Shown: one piece after another, positions 51,006 to 59,258 of the stretch
How positions within the stretch are numbered: position 1 is the first letter of the stretch
How the letters are laid out: each line of letters starts with the position of its first letter
From: Oscillospiraceae bacterium
Lineage (GTDB): Bacteria > Bacillota > Clostridia > Oscillospirales > Ruminococcaceae
Assembly: GCA_021200565.1 (NCBI GenBank)
Contig: JAJQGJ010000019.1
Location: 163,788 to 227,787, forward strand
Direction: 5' to 3'
Length of the DNA stretch: 64,000 nucleotides
The notes under the pieces: model-generated
What the model was told of the DNA's origin: nothing
The model's database searches: none
Seen by the model: only the letters and a program-made list of their open reading frames with translations
Translations under genes and position numbers: made by a program

Positions 51006-52241
51006 ATGACTCTCCGTTGCGGACTTTTGGGTGAGACTCTGGGTCACAGCTATTCCCCAAGAATTCACGCTTACTTAGGCGACTATGACTATCGCCTCTA
51101 TGAAGTGCCCAAAGATAAAGTAGAAGACTTCATTCTCCATGGCGACTGGGACGGCTTGAATGTCACGATACCATATAAGAAAGTGGCGGCTTCCCTCTGC
51201 GACGAGCTATCTGACATAGCCCGAAGCCTCGGAAGCGTCAACACCATAGTAAAACGTGACGGCAAGCTCTACGGCTACAACACCGATTACCATGGATTCC
51301 GGAGCATGGTTCTTGAAACCGGTATTGATATTTCCGGAAAGAAAGCTCTTGTGTTGGGAACCGGTGGCACCGGAGTTACTGTCAGGAAAGTATTGAGCGA
51401 AATGGGAGCAGAAGTCATCCCGATAAGCCGCAACGGCGAAAACAACTATGACAATATTGAGAAGCACTCGGATGCAGCTTTGGTGGTTAATGCAACTCCC
51501 GTCGGAATGTACCCTAAAAACGGCGCTTCGCCTTTGGATCTTCGCAAGATTCCGGCTTGCGAATGCGTTCTCGACGTAATCTACAACCCGATGAGAACGG
51601 CTCTTATCCTGCAGGCAGAAAGCCTCGGGCTCAAGTATAAGAGCGGTCTTCATATGCTCATAGCTCAGGCAAAATACAGCTCCGAGCACTTCCAGAATAC
51701 AAAAATAAGTGACGATTCGGTTACAGTTATCGAAAGTTCATTGACAAAGGAGCTCGAAAATATTATACTAATCGGTATGCCAGGCAGCGGTAAATCTGTA
51801 GTTGCTCAGGCTCTCGGTCAAAGGCTTGGAAGAACTGTAATCGAAACGGATGCTGAAATCGTAAAATCTGCTGGAATGACAATACCCGAAATTTTTGCTA
51901 AGTCAGGCGAGGTTGAATTCAGGCGGCTTGAGACCGCTGAAATGCAGGCTTCCGGCAAGCTTTCCGAAAAAATTATCTCCACCGGCGGCGGAGTGGTCAC
52001 GAGGGAAGAGAACTATAATCTTCTCCATCAGAACGGCATCATCATCTGGCTCGAGCGTGACACCCGAAAGCTTCCAACCGACGGAAGACCGATCTCACAG
52101 AAGTCGGATTTATCGGAGCTTTATAAAAAGCGCAAGCCTATGTATGAGAAATTCGCCGACATCAGGATTTCTAACGACGGCACAGTCGGGGAAACAGTCG
52201 ACAAAATAATCAAGGAAATCGGGGGCATGACTGCAAAATGA
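51006..52241 (+). CDS. aroE-aroK: fused shikimate 5-dehydrogenase and shikimate kinase
   Basis: 411 residues in two domains. Residues 1-245 are AroE (GETLGHSYSPRIH, NVTIPYKK with the catalytic Lys, YNTDYHGF with the catalytic Asp, nucleotide site LGTGGTGVT). Residues 250-411 are AroK (Walker A GMPGSGKS at 257-264, ETDAEI, FRRLETAEM, STGGGVV, RPI). It performs two consecutive steps, dehydroshikimate to shikimate to shikimate 3-phosphate. Both sets of catalytic motifs are intact. It begins 1 bp after pheA and overlaps aroQ by 4 bp. The reading frame runs through without a break, so the fusion is genuine. Confidence 0.94.
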   Translation: MTLRCGLLGETLGHSYSPRIHAYLGDYDYRLYEVPKDKVEDFILHGDWDGLNVTIPYKKVAASLCDELSDIARSLGSVNTIVKRDGKLYGYNTDYHGFRSMVLETGIDISGKKALVLGTGGTGVTVRKVLSEMGAEVIPISRNGENNYDNIEKHSDAALVVNATPVGMYPKNGASPLDLRKIPACECVLDVIYNPMRTALILQAESLGLKYKSGLHMLIAQAKYSSEHFQNTKISDDSVTVIESSLTKELENIILIGMPGSGKSVVAQALGQRLGRTVIETDAEIVKSAGMTIPEIFAKSGEVEFRRLETAEMQASGKLSEKIISTGGGVVTREENYNLLHQNGIIIWLERDTRKLPTDGRPISQKSDLSELYKKRKPMYEKFADIRISNDGTVGETVDKIIKEIGGMTAK

Positions 52242-52678
52242 AGATACTTGTTATAAACGGTCCGAATATAAACATGCTCGGAATCAGGGAGCCGGGAATC
52301 TACGGCTCTGAAACCTATGCGTCTTTAGTGAACCTCATTTCCGACTACTGCAAGGGTGAAGGAATTGAAGTCGACTTCTTCCAGTCAAATCACGAGGGCG
52401 CAATCGTCGACAGGATTCAGAAAGCCTACGGAGTTTTCGACGGAATAGTCATAAATCCGGCAGCTTACACACACACGAGTGTGGCAATCCTTGATGCACT
52501 GAAAGCAGTTTCTATCCCTGCGGTTGAGGTTCATATCTCTGCTGTCAACGAGCGTGAGGACTTCCGCCAGATTTCATATGCTGGCAAGGCATGTGTGAAA
52601 ACCTACATGGGACTGGGCTTCAATGGTTATATTGAAGCTGTAAAGTTCCTTGAAAGTTATCTCGCAAAGAAAAAATAA
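52238..52678 (+). CDS. aroQ: 3-dehydroquinate dehydratase, type II
   Basis: 146 residues of the small dodecameric type II enzyme. It has NGPNINMLGIREPGIYG with the active-site Tyr loop, FFQSNHEGAIVDRIQKA, INPAAYTHTSVAILDAL and VEVHISAVNEREDFR. It converts dehydroquinate to dehydroshikimate. It is the last pathway gene of the operon, translationally coupled to aroE-aroK. The start of the DegV gene follows after about 26 bp and may be cotranscribed. Confidence 0.96.
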   Translation: MKILVINGPNINMLGIREPGIYGSETYASLVNLISDYCKGEGIEVDFFQSNHEGAIVDRIQKAYGVFDGIVINPAAYTHTSVAILDALKAVSIPAVEVHISAVNEREDFRQISYAGKACVKTYMGLGFNGYIEAVKFLESYLAKKK

Positions 52679-52704
52679 GTTTTTAAGACGTAAAGGAGCA
52701 CCAA

Positions 52705-53553
52705 ATGGCACTAAGACTTGTAATCGACTCAGCATCAGACATCCCGCTTTCAGAAGCACAGGAAAAGGGATGGTATTTTCTTCCTCTGACTGTCACAATC
52801 GGCGACAATGAGTATAGAGACGGAGTTGACATCACACCCGACAGATTCTATGACCTGCTTGTCGAATCGGACGATCTTCCGCACACCTCTCAGCTCACAC
52901 CTGCCGACTATGAGCATGCTTTTGAAGAAATCACCGCCGACGGCGACACACCGTTTGTAATCACACTTTCCTCGAAGCTTTCCGGAACCTATCAGTCCGC
53001 CTGCATAGCTGCAGAGGCTTGCGAGGAGAAGCCGATAGTAGTAGACAGTCTGAGTGCAGCATTAGGCGAAGCGGTATTTATAAGATACGCAGACAGCCTC
53101 ATCCGTGATGGAATGGAAGCTGAGGAGCTTGAGAAAACCCTCAACGAAGTAAGACACAAGGTAAGAATTTTAGCTCTTCTTGATACCCTTGAATACTTGA
53201 AAAAAGGCGGGAGAATCTCCGCGGCAGTCGAGTTTGCAGGAAGCCTCCTCTCAATCAAGCCGGTCATAGGAGTCAAAGAGGGCGAAGTAGTGATGGTCGG
53301 AAAAGCCAGAGGCTCCAAGAAAGGCAATAACCTCCTCAATGAGCTCATCAATAAGGGCAACGGAATCGACTTTTCAAAGCCCTATTCTCTTGCCTACACC
53401 GGAAACAGCAGGGGATTTTTGGACAAATATGTCGAGGATTCAAGAGCTCTCTGGGAATCTGAGACTTCGGAGCTTCCCGTAATGAGAATCGGTGCGACAA
53501 TCGGCACTCACATAGGACCCGGAGCTATAGGAGTAGTGTTCTTTGAGAAGTAG
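52705..53553 (+). CDS. DegV-family fatty-acid-binding protein
   Basis: 282 residues. The two-domain DegV fold is shown by VIDSASDIPL at the start, TSQLTPADY, ITLSSKLSGTYQSA, VVDSLSAALGEAV, LEYLKKGGRIS and the end RIGATIGTHIGPGAIGVVF. DegV proteins (FakB-like) bind a fatty acid for phosphorylation by FakA; no FakA is encoded in the window. AAAGGAG precedes the ATG. It closely parallels the DegV at 54317-55177. Confidence 0.93.
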   Translation: MALRLVIDSASDIPLSEAQEKGWYFLPLTVTIGDNEYRDGVDITPDRFYDLLVESDDLPHTSQLTPADYEHAFEEITADGDTPFVITLSSKLSGTYQSACIAAEACEEKPIVVDSLSAALGEAVFIRYADSLIRDGMEAEELEKTLNEVRHKVRILALLDTLEYLKKGGRISAAVEFAGSLLSIKPVIGVKEGEVVMVGKARGSKKGNNLLNELINKGNGIDFSKPYSLAYTGNSRGFLDKYVEDSRALWESETSELPVMRIGATIGTHIGPGAIGVVFFEK

Positions 53554-53561
53554 AGGTACCC

Positions 53562-54170
53562 ATGAAAGAAATTGAGACCACTATAGCAAGTAATATAATA
53601 GAGCTGAGAACCCGAGCAGGGATGACCCAGCTTGAGCTTGCCGAAAAGCTCAACTATTCCGACAAGTCCGTCTCCAAGTGGGAGCGGGCTGAGGCGTTAC
53701 CTGATGTAATAGTTCTCAGAAATATCGCCGACATTTTCGGTGTGACTCTTGATTATATCGCCCGTCCTCATGACCCGAGTGAGAAGATAAGCATCAGCCT
53801 GATTGACTCCGTCAAGACAACAATCCCGTATAAAATCATAATGGGAATAACAGCAGTCGGAATCTACACAATAGCGACGATTCTGTTTGTTATCTTCTGG
53901 CTTCGAGGCTTGATATACTGGCAGGTGTTTGTCTATGCACTGCCGGTCTTGATGATTTCGCTTTTGGTTCTCAACTCAATCTGGCACGACGGCAAATACA
54001 ATTTTGTGATAGTATCTCTTTTGGTGCTGAGCATAGTCTGCACACTTTATGTGATTTTCTTAAAGCACAACTGGTGGCAGCTCTTTCTGATAGAGATTCC
54101 TGCGGAAGCACTGGTGGTCTTAAGCTTCCGATTGTTCCACGAAAATCATAAAACAGACGACAACAACTGA
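53562..54170 (+). CDS. XRE-type regulator with C-terminal membrane domain
   Basis: 202 residues. Residues 8-65 are an HTH (AGMTQLELAEKLNYSDKSVSKWERAEALPD, typical of the Firmicutes type with DKSVSKWER). Residues 85-190 hold about four membrane helices (IIMGITAVGIYTIATILF and following). It looks like a membrane-tethered transcription factor. It starts 8 bp after the first degV and precedes the second, so it may respond to membrane lipid state. This link is inference. Confidence 0.82.
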   Translation: MKEIETTIASNIIELRTRAGMTQLELAEKLNYSDKSVSKWERAEALPDVIVLRNIADIFGVTLDYIARPHDPSEKISISLIDSVKTTIPYKIIMGITAVGIYTIATILFVIFWLRGLIYWQVFVYALPVLMISLLVLNSIWHDGKYNFVIVSLLVLSIVCTLYVIFLKHNWWQLFLIEIPAEALVVLSFRLFHENHKTDDNN

Positions 54171-54178
54171 AAATATTG

Positions 54179-54220
54179 GCAGTAGAATTCCAAAAATTGG
54201 AGCTCTACTGCTTATTTTTT
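54179..54220 (+). terminator. terminator after the XRE membrane regulator
   Basis: GCAGTAGA with TCTACTGC plus an inner CCAA-TTGG stem (54179-54211), followed by TTATTTTTT. Confidence 0.9.
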
Positions 54221-54316
54221 AAGAGTAGAGGCAGAAAAATTCCAAGTAGATTGAAATTTTCAGCGCAAAGTGGTATTATAATCTGCGAGAAAAATCTCAT
54301 ATAAGGAGTTATGTAA

Positions 54317-55177
54317 ATGATAAGACTTTTCACCGATACGTCGGCAAACTTAAGCCCTAAGGTTCTTAAGGAACACAATATTGAACTCGTACATTTCCAC
54401 TACAGCATAAATGACAAGGTGGTAGAATATAACACCCTTGAAGGCTTCGACGGCAAGTCGTTCTATAAAGCCATGCGTGAGGGTGCAGACATAAAGACCT
54501 CGATGGTCAACATCGTCGACTATATGAAGGCTTTCGAGCCAGCACTTCAGAATGGCGATGACGTTCTCTATGTCGGAATGGCAGGGGGAATCAGCGGCGC
54601 TATAAATTCTGCAAAGATTGCAGCAAGCGAGCTTCAGGAAGCCTATCCTGATCGTGCAATAATAGTTTTCGACTCCTATGCTGCTTCCCTGGGCGAGGGA
54701 ATGCACGTTCTTGACGCTGCCGAGCTTATCGAAAAAGGCGAGCGGATAGACGTTGTAGTAAACGAGCTTTATAACCGTCGTGAGCACCTCTGTCAGTACT
54801 TCACAGTAGACGACATGAAATACCTTAAAAAAGGCGGCAGAGTTTCCGGAACAGTAGCCTTCGCCGGCTCGCTCCTCAACGTCAAGCCGATTCTCATGGG
54901 TGAAAACACCGGTCACATCGTCTTCAATGGCGTAGCAAGAGGCGAAAAGCGTGCTATTGCCACTCTTGCCGACAAGTATCAGAAGCTCTGCTCGGATATG
55001 TCGCTCGACATAGCAATCGCTCACGCCGACAACGAAGCGGGAGCTATGAATCTTTTAGACCAGCTTCGAGCCATCGGCTTCACCGGCAACTGCATGATGG
55101 AGCAGTACGAACCTGTAACCGGTGGTCATGCCGGACCGGGAACGATAGCACTATTTTTCAGGGGAATACACAAATAA
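54317..55177 (+). CDS. DegV-family fatty-acid-binding protein (second copy)
   Basis: 286 residues with FTDTSANLSPKVL at the start, MAGGISGAINSAKIA, VFDSYAASLGEGM, MKYLKKGGRVSGTVAFAGSLL and the end GGHAGPGTIALFF. Likely binds fatty acid like its neighbour, but with a shifted set of residues at the head-group site (Thr-Ser for Ala-Ser at the start). ATAAGGAG precedes the ATG, and a TATAAT box lies about 30 bp upstream, so it has its own promoter. Confidence 0.92.
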   Translation: MIRLFTDTSANLSPKVLKEHNIELVHFHYSINDKVVEYNTLEGFDGKSFYKAMREGADIKTSMVNIVDYMKAFEPALQNGDDVLYVGMAGGISGAINSAKIAASELQEAYPDRAIIVFDSYAASLGEGMHVLDAAELIEKGERIDVVVNELYNRREHLCQYFTVDDMKYLKKGGRVSGTVAFAGSLLNVKPILMGENTGHIVFNGVARGEKRAIATLADKYQKLCSDMSLDIAIAHADNEAGAMNLLDQLRAIGFTGNCMMEQYEPVTGGHAGPGTIALFFRGIHK

Positions 55178-55322
55178 TAAATATCGCTTCAAAAGTCCGC
55201 CCAAAGCTGAATACCGGTAAGTAACTAACAAAACCTACCAACTATTGCTGACAGGACAGGTGTGTGCACGGCATACAGTTAGGGATAAGTTCAACTGATA
55301 TTGTGCAAAAGCAAAAACAAAG

Positions 55323-55364
55323 AAAGAACCGATTGCTCTCAATACAGAAAGCAATCGGTTCTTT
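55323..55364. terminator. bidirectional terminator before the ABC transporter cluster
   Basis: A perfect 15-bp stem (AAAGAACCGATTGCT at 55323-55337, its complement at 55350-55364) with A and T runs on both sides, ending the second degV and the ATPase genes. The stretch 55178-55322 holds nothing recognisable. Confidence 0.95.
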
Positions 55365-55375
55365 TTGGAGGCAAA

Positions 55376-56044
55376 CTAATCTATTACAACTCCATCCTCA
55401 ATCTTTATAACCACGTCCGCTTTCGCCGCAATCTCCGGGTCATGCGTTACCATAATCAGAGTCTGCCCGAATTGCTGGGCGCAGTCTCTAAGAAGCTGAA
55501 TTGTGGTCTCGCCGTTCTTCTTGTCGAGGTTTCCCGTCGGCTCGTCGGCAAAGATAAGCTGTGGCTTCGCAAGGACGGAGCGCGCAATCGCGACCCTCTG
55601 CTGTTCGCCGCCCGAAAGCTCGGTCGGGTATTTCTTGAGCTTGTCGGCGATTCCGAGAAGCTCGGTAACATTCTGCAAAAACTCCGGGTCGGGCTTCTTG
55701 TTGTCGAGCTTCATCGGCATGCAGATGTTCGTAAGCACCGTGTATTCGTCGAGCAGGTTGAACTGCTGGAACACGAATCCCATATGCCTTCTTCTGAACT
55801 CCGCCATCTTGGCATCGGGATAAGAATATAAATCCTCGTCGCCCAAGTAGATATTGCCTGATGTCGGCTCGTCAAGACCGCCCAGGATGTGCAGAAGTGT
55901 CGACTTGCCCGAACCGCTTCGACCGATGATGGTGTAGAAAAGTCCCTCCTCGAACTCAGCGCTCACGCCATTAAGTGCGTGCGTCTCGCCCGATTCTGCT
56001 TTGTAGGTTTTGTAGATGTCCTTTGCTTTTAATACTGTACTCAT
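55376..56044 (-). CDS. MacB/LolD-type ABC transporter ATP-binding protein
   Basis: 222 residues. Walker A GRSGSGKS, FVFQQFNLLDEYTV (Q-loop), signature LSGGEQQR, Walker B LIFADEPTGNLD and H-loop VTHD. It lies 13 bp after the permease gene at 56058 and is the only ATPase in a cluster with two large permeases, so it probably serves both. In this family such ATPases drive peptide or lipoprotein transport or bacteriocin immunity. Confidence 0.93.
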   Translation of the reverse strand: MSTVLKAKDIYKTYKAESGETHALNGVSAEFEEGLFYTIIGRSGSGKSTLLHILGGLDEPTSGNIYLGDEDLYSYPDAKMAEFRRRHMGFVFQQFNLLDEYTVLTNICMPMKLDNKKPDPEFLQNVTELLGIADKLKKYPTELSGGEQQRVAIARSVLAKPQLIFADEPTGNLDKKNGETTIQLLRDCAQQFGQTLIMVTHDPEIAAKADVVIKIEDGVVID

Positions 56045-56057
56045 AATTTTTTCTCCT

Positions 56058-58679
56058 TTACCTGTCTTCTCTTAACATTTCCATAAGGGAATATTTATTA
56101 AGCTCGAGCTTTGAAACGTAGCAAATTAGAAATACAACAGCAAACAGAGCCACAGTCATGACTGCCATCGCCCAGACGGGCATGTAGTAGCTTGCGATGT
56201 TACTCATATACTCGCTCACAACACCGAATACTGTTGCGCCTCCTTCTTTGATGGACTCGAGGTTCCGGAAGATTACTGTCAGGATAAATACTCCCCATCC
56301 GAGAACGACTGCCACAACCGACCGCACAAGCGCCGTCCGCACCAGTTCGAGATTTCTTTGTCGCTTCGACATGCCAAGGGCTTGGAGGATTCCATAGCGC
56401 CGCTTTTCACGCTGAGTTTCAAGTTTTATGGTGCTTGATAGGATTATGAGTACTACTATCGCTATGCAGATTCCGCTGACGAAAAGCATTATCAGAGTTT
56501 GGAGGTATACAACTCTGTTTGATTCGTTTGATTCTCTGACATTGTATATATCAAGCAAAAGTTCATTAGCTAGAGTAGCAACTTCAACATCTGTTGTTAG
56601 AAGATCGACATTACTGTCTGTGTAGATATATGCTGTCTTAAATGACGCATCCGACCCGGCTAAATATCCTTCCATTGAGTCATTCGATTTGCTCCAGTAA
56701 GTGCCTTCTGGCATAGAGTCGAGAATCCTTTGAAGAAAAGCTGTTGAGCAAACAATAACTATTCCTCTATATGGTTCTTCACTTCTGTAATCTTCCGCAG
56801 AATAGAAACCTGATGGGGCGGAGTAATCGTATCTTTGTATTGCACCTACAGAAGCTTCGACAATGGTATTATTAACATTTTCTGTACTTACACACTTTAT
56901 TGCTATTGAGACTATATTGCCAACGTAGGGTACCGATTGCTCAGAGAAATGTGAATCGTTCAGATAATACATTAGTATAACACTATCGCCGCCATTGAAC
57001 GAGTCAATATCGATTTCAGAGAAGTCTATTATATCCTCCCACTGAGTGTAGTCGTTAATGATACGAACGGAAACGTCCTTGCCAGTAAAGTATATCTCGT
57101 TATCAGAATCTATTGTCAGTGTTATATCCGCGTTATCTAGATCATCAAAATCAAGAACAGCCTTTAAAGCTGCCGAAAAAGCTTTCACTTCAGATACGCC
57201 AGATACAGAGGAAAATGCTTCGATTATGTCCTCATCTATGTGGTAGTAAAGCCGCCGTCCTACCGCTGTGTTTGCATCTTTGTCGTAACTGCTCTCTATT
57301 TTGTAATCATAAGCGTTACTATAATAAGAATAGTTAAGCATCGGCTCAAGCGAACTTAATATTGTAAAAATAACGACAGCACAAAATGATGTTGACAACA
57401 TTATGATAAGCACATTTTGAAACTTTCTGTACGCTTTTTCATTCTTTACGGTCATACCCATTCTGCCGCTTAAAGGCGTTGAAAAGGCAACTTGCAAAGT
57501 AACTAACTTTGTTACAATTACTCCCAGTGTCCAAAGAGAGACTGATAAAACAAGCAATTTGGAAGGAATGCTGACTATAACCGAAATTGATCCTGCGAAC
57601 ACACTTAGCCTCAAAAGAAGCCATGTACCCAATACTCCAAATAAAATTCCTAATGCAATAGACGGAAAACACATCATGAGAGTCTCCACTACTGTTAGAA
57701 ATCTCAACTGTCTTTTGGAGGAACCTATGCTTCTCATACGGACGACTCTTTTAATTTCTGACTTCATTTGCAATACAAATACTGTTACAACTGCAAATAG
57801 CGTAACTGTTAAAATAATATATACATAAACAGCGTTATATTCCGCCTCAGAACTGTCGAATGACAATTTGTTTATTGTGACAGTTTTCTTTTTTATGCTT
57901 GTTCCTGCTCTGCTTTGCGCAAGATATGAATTCACACTTGACTGAACTTCACTCTCGTAACCAGACTTTACAGTAAAGAAATATCCTGTCTCAGTGAATA
58001 TTTCTGTGTTCAGTTCTTCTGCTCTTTGCAAAGCATCACTATATAAGCTAACGGCAGCTTGCTCTGAAATAATTGCAGAATTAAGACTTGGGCTATAGTA
58101 ATTCGAAGTGTCCCATAAATTTGTATATTCGTCTATAACTCCGCACAGTGTAAACGATGTCTGTATTATAATCGGCTCTGAGCTGTCGGCTATAATATCA
58201 TCTACATCGTCTGTAAAATGGCTTGAATCAAAAAACACGAGATAGACAGAAATCGTCTGCCCCAAGGTATAATCATAGCCAAGGTAATCTAAAAGATCTG
58301 CTTCCATCGCAATTTCGGTTGAATTCTCAGGCAGATGCCCTGAACGCATAGAAATTCTGCCAATCTCTACAAAGGATTCATCCGCTGTCCCTACATATGC
58401 ATTGCCTAAAGAAGCATAAGAAACACTAATCCCAAGAGAATCAAACCACTCCTCGCTTTCAAGGTACTCAAGATCACCATCTTGTACATCTGGTATTGCG
58501 CCATACCAACTTCCATATGTATCAAGCCTGTTCTCCTTGTTGGTAGTAACAATACTGCTTGAGTAACTCATCATAACGATCGCAAAAGCAAGCGAAATCG
58601 TAAGTATAAAAATTGTAAGAAAAGTCTGTCGTTTTCTATTTTTAATGCCTTGGAATGCTATAGACAATATTTTTATCAT
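56058..58679 (-). CDS. large FtsX/MacB-type ABC permease (first of two)
   Basis: About 873 residues from ATG 58679. It has an N-terminal helix (QTFLTIFILTISLAFAIVMM), a long extracellular domain (about 45-255), a three-helix FtsX core with RMRSIGSSKRQLRFL, a second extracellular domain (about 470-700) and a final FtsX core ending in KYSLMEMLREDR. It shares layout, both conserved motifs and its exact C-terminus with the permease at 59259-61844, so they are paralogues. The DNA is visibly more AT-rich than its partner, suggesting separate histories. It is cotranscribed with the Cys-rich peptide and the ATPase. Confidence 0.85.
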   Translation of the reverse strand: MIKILSIAFQGIKNRKRQTFLTIFILTISLAFAIVMMSYSSSIVTTNKENRLDTYGSWYGAIPDVQDGDLEYLESEEWFDSLGISVSYASLGNAYVGTADESFVEIGRISMRSGHLPENSTEIAMEADLLDYLGYDYTLGQTISVYLVFFDSSHFTDDVDDIIADSSEPIIIQTSFTLCGVIDEYTNLWDTSNYYSPSLNSAIISEQAAVSLYSDALQRAEELNTEIFTETGYFFTVKSGYESEVQSSVNSYLAQSRAGTSIKKKTVTINKLSFDSSEAEYNAVYVYIILTVTLFAVVTVFVLQMKSEIKRVVRMRSIGSSKRQLRFLTVVETLMMCFPSIALGILFGVLGTWLLLRLSVFAGSISVIVSIPSKLLVLSVSLWTLGVIVTKLVTLQVAFSTPLSGRMGMTVKNEKAYRKFQNVLIIMLSTSFCAVVIFTILSSLEPMLNYSYYSNAYDYKIESSYDKDANTAVGRRLYYHIDEDIIEAFSSVSGVSEVKAFSAALKAVLDFDDLDNADITLTIDSDNEIYFTGKDVSVRIINDYTQWEDIIDFSEIDIDSFNGGDSVILMYYLNDSHFSEQSVPYVGNIVSIAIKCVSTENVNNTIVEASVGAIQRYDYSAPSGFYSAEDYRSEEPYRGIVIVCSTAFLQRILDSMPEGTYWSKSNDSMEGYLAGSDASFKTAYIYTDSNVDLLTTDVEVATLANELLLDIYNVRESNESNRVVYLQTLIMLFVSGICIAIVVLIILSSTIKLETQREKRRYGILQALGMSKRQRNLELVRTALVRSVVAVVLGWGVFILTVIFRNLESIKEGGATVFGVVSEYMSNIASYYMPVWAMAVMTVALFAVVFLICYVSKLELNKYSLMEMLREDR

Positions 58680-58745
58680 CAAACGTTCCCACTTTCTGAA
58701 CATCAGTGCGGTTGTTATTTGTTGTAACAACCGCACAAATTAAGA

Positions 58746-59066
58746 CTATTCACAGCATCCACAGTTATAATCGTATTTTTCAGAAGATACTGGTTCTTTA
58801 TTAGAGAAGTTGCATTTTGTACAGCTTGTTACGGAGTTAACTTCGACGGTAACAGAGGTAACGCCATTGCAACCGCATCCACAATATGTATATGTTTTCG
58901 TAGTGACATTTGTAGTTGTTGCTATATTGCCACACAAAGGGCAATAGGTTGTAGCTATCATCACCTCATCGTTCTCATTTTCAGGCGCCTCCGCTGCAAA
59001 CGAGAATGAACATAAAACAGTCAAAACGAGAACCATTGCCAATAAGATTGATAATACTTTTTTCAT
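58746..59066 (-). CDS. small secreted Cys-rich protein
   Basis: 106 residues. Signal peptide (KKVLSILLAMVLVLTVLCSFSFA) with a likely cut before AEAPEN. The mature part, about 80 residues, has ten cysteines in four clusters: YCPLCGN, YCGCGC, SCTKC and NCGCC. CPLCGN with CTKC resembles paired zinc knuckles; disulfide or metal binding is likely. ATG 59066 is chosen because TGGAGG lies upstream. It is the first gene of the permease/ATPase unit, with the palindromic operator and promoter at 59161-59215 ahead. No known family; it could be the transported peptide, a bacteriocin-like product or an external sensor. Confidence 0.75.
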   Translation of the reverse strand: MKKVLSILLAMVLVLTVLCSFSFAAEAPENENDEVMIATTYCPLCGNIATTTNVTTKTYTYCGCGCNGVTSVTVEVNSVTSCTKCNFSNKEPVSSEKYDYNCGCCE

Positions 59067-59160
59067 TAGGATTCCTCCAAAATTGTTATTCAGCAACCCC
59101 GACAATTTCCGCCAATCTGTGCACCGATAGTAGGAAGTTTCACAGGTTATCTGTAACTTT

Positions 59161-59215
59161 ATAGTATCAGAAAGCAAAAATTCTGTCAACGCCCGGATTT
59201 GCATGGCGTGCAATT
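59161..59215 (-). promoter_or_regulatory. promoter with third palindromic operator copy
   Basis: On the minus strand, TTGACA (59189-59184), 17 bp and TACTAT (59166-59161). The palindrome ATTTGCAT-GGC-GTGCAATT (59197-59215) begins 7 bp upstream of the -35. The promoter, spacer and 7-bp offset repeat those at 61964-62018 almost base for base, so both promoters probably answer to the same regulator. Confidence 0.8.
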
Positions 59216-59258
59216 TTTCAAATCTAAGCAAGCGAGATTTAGTCTTATTAACTCTTTT

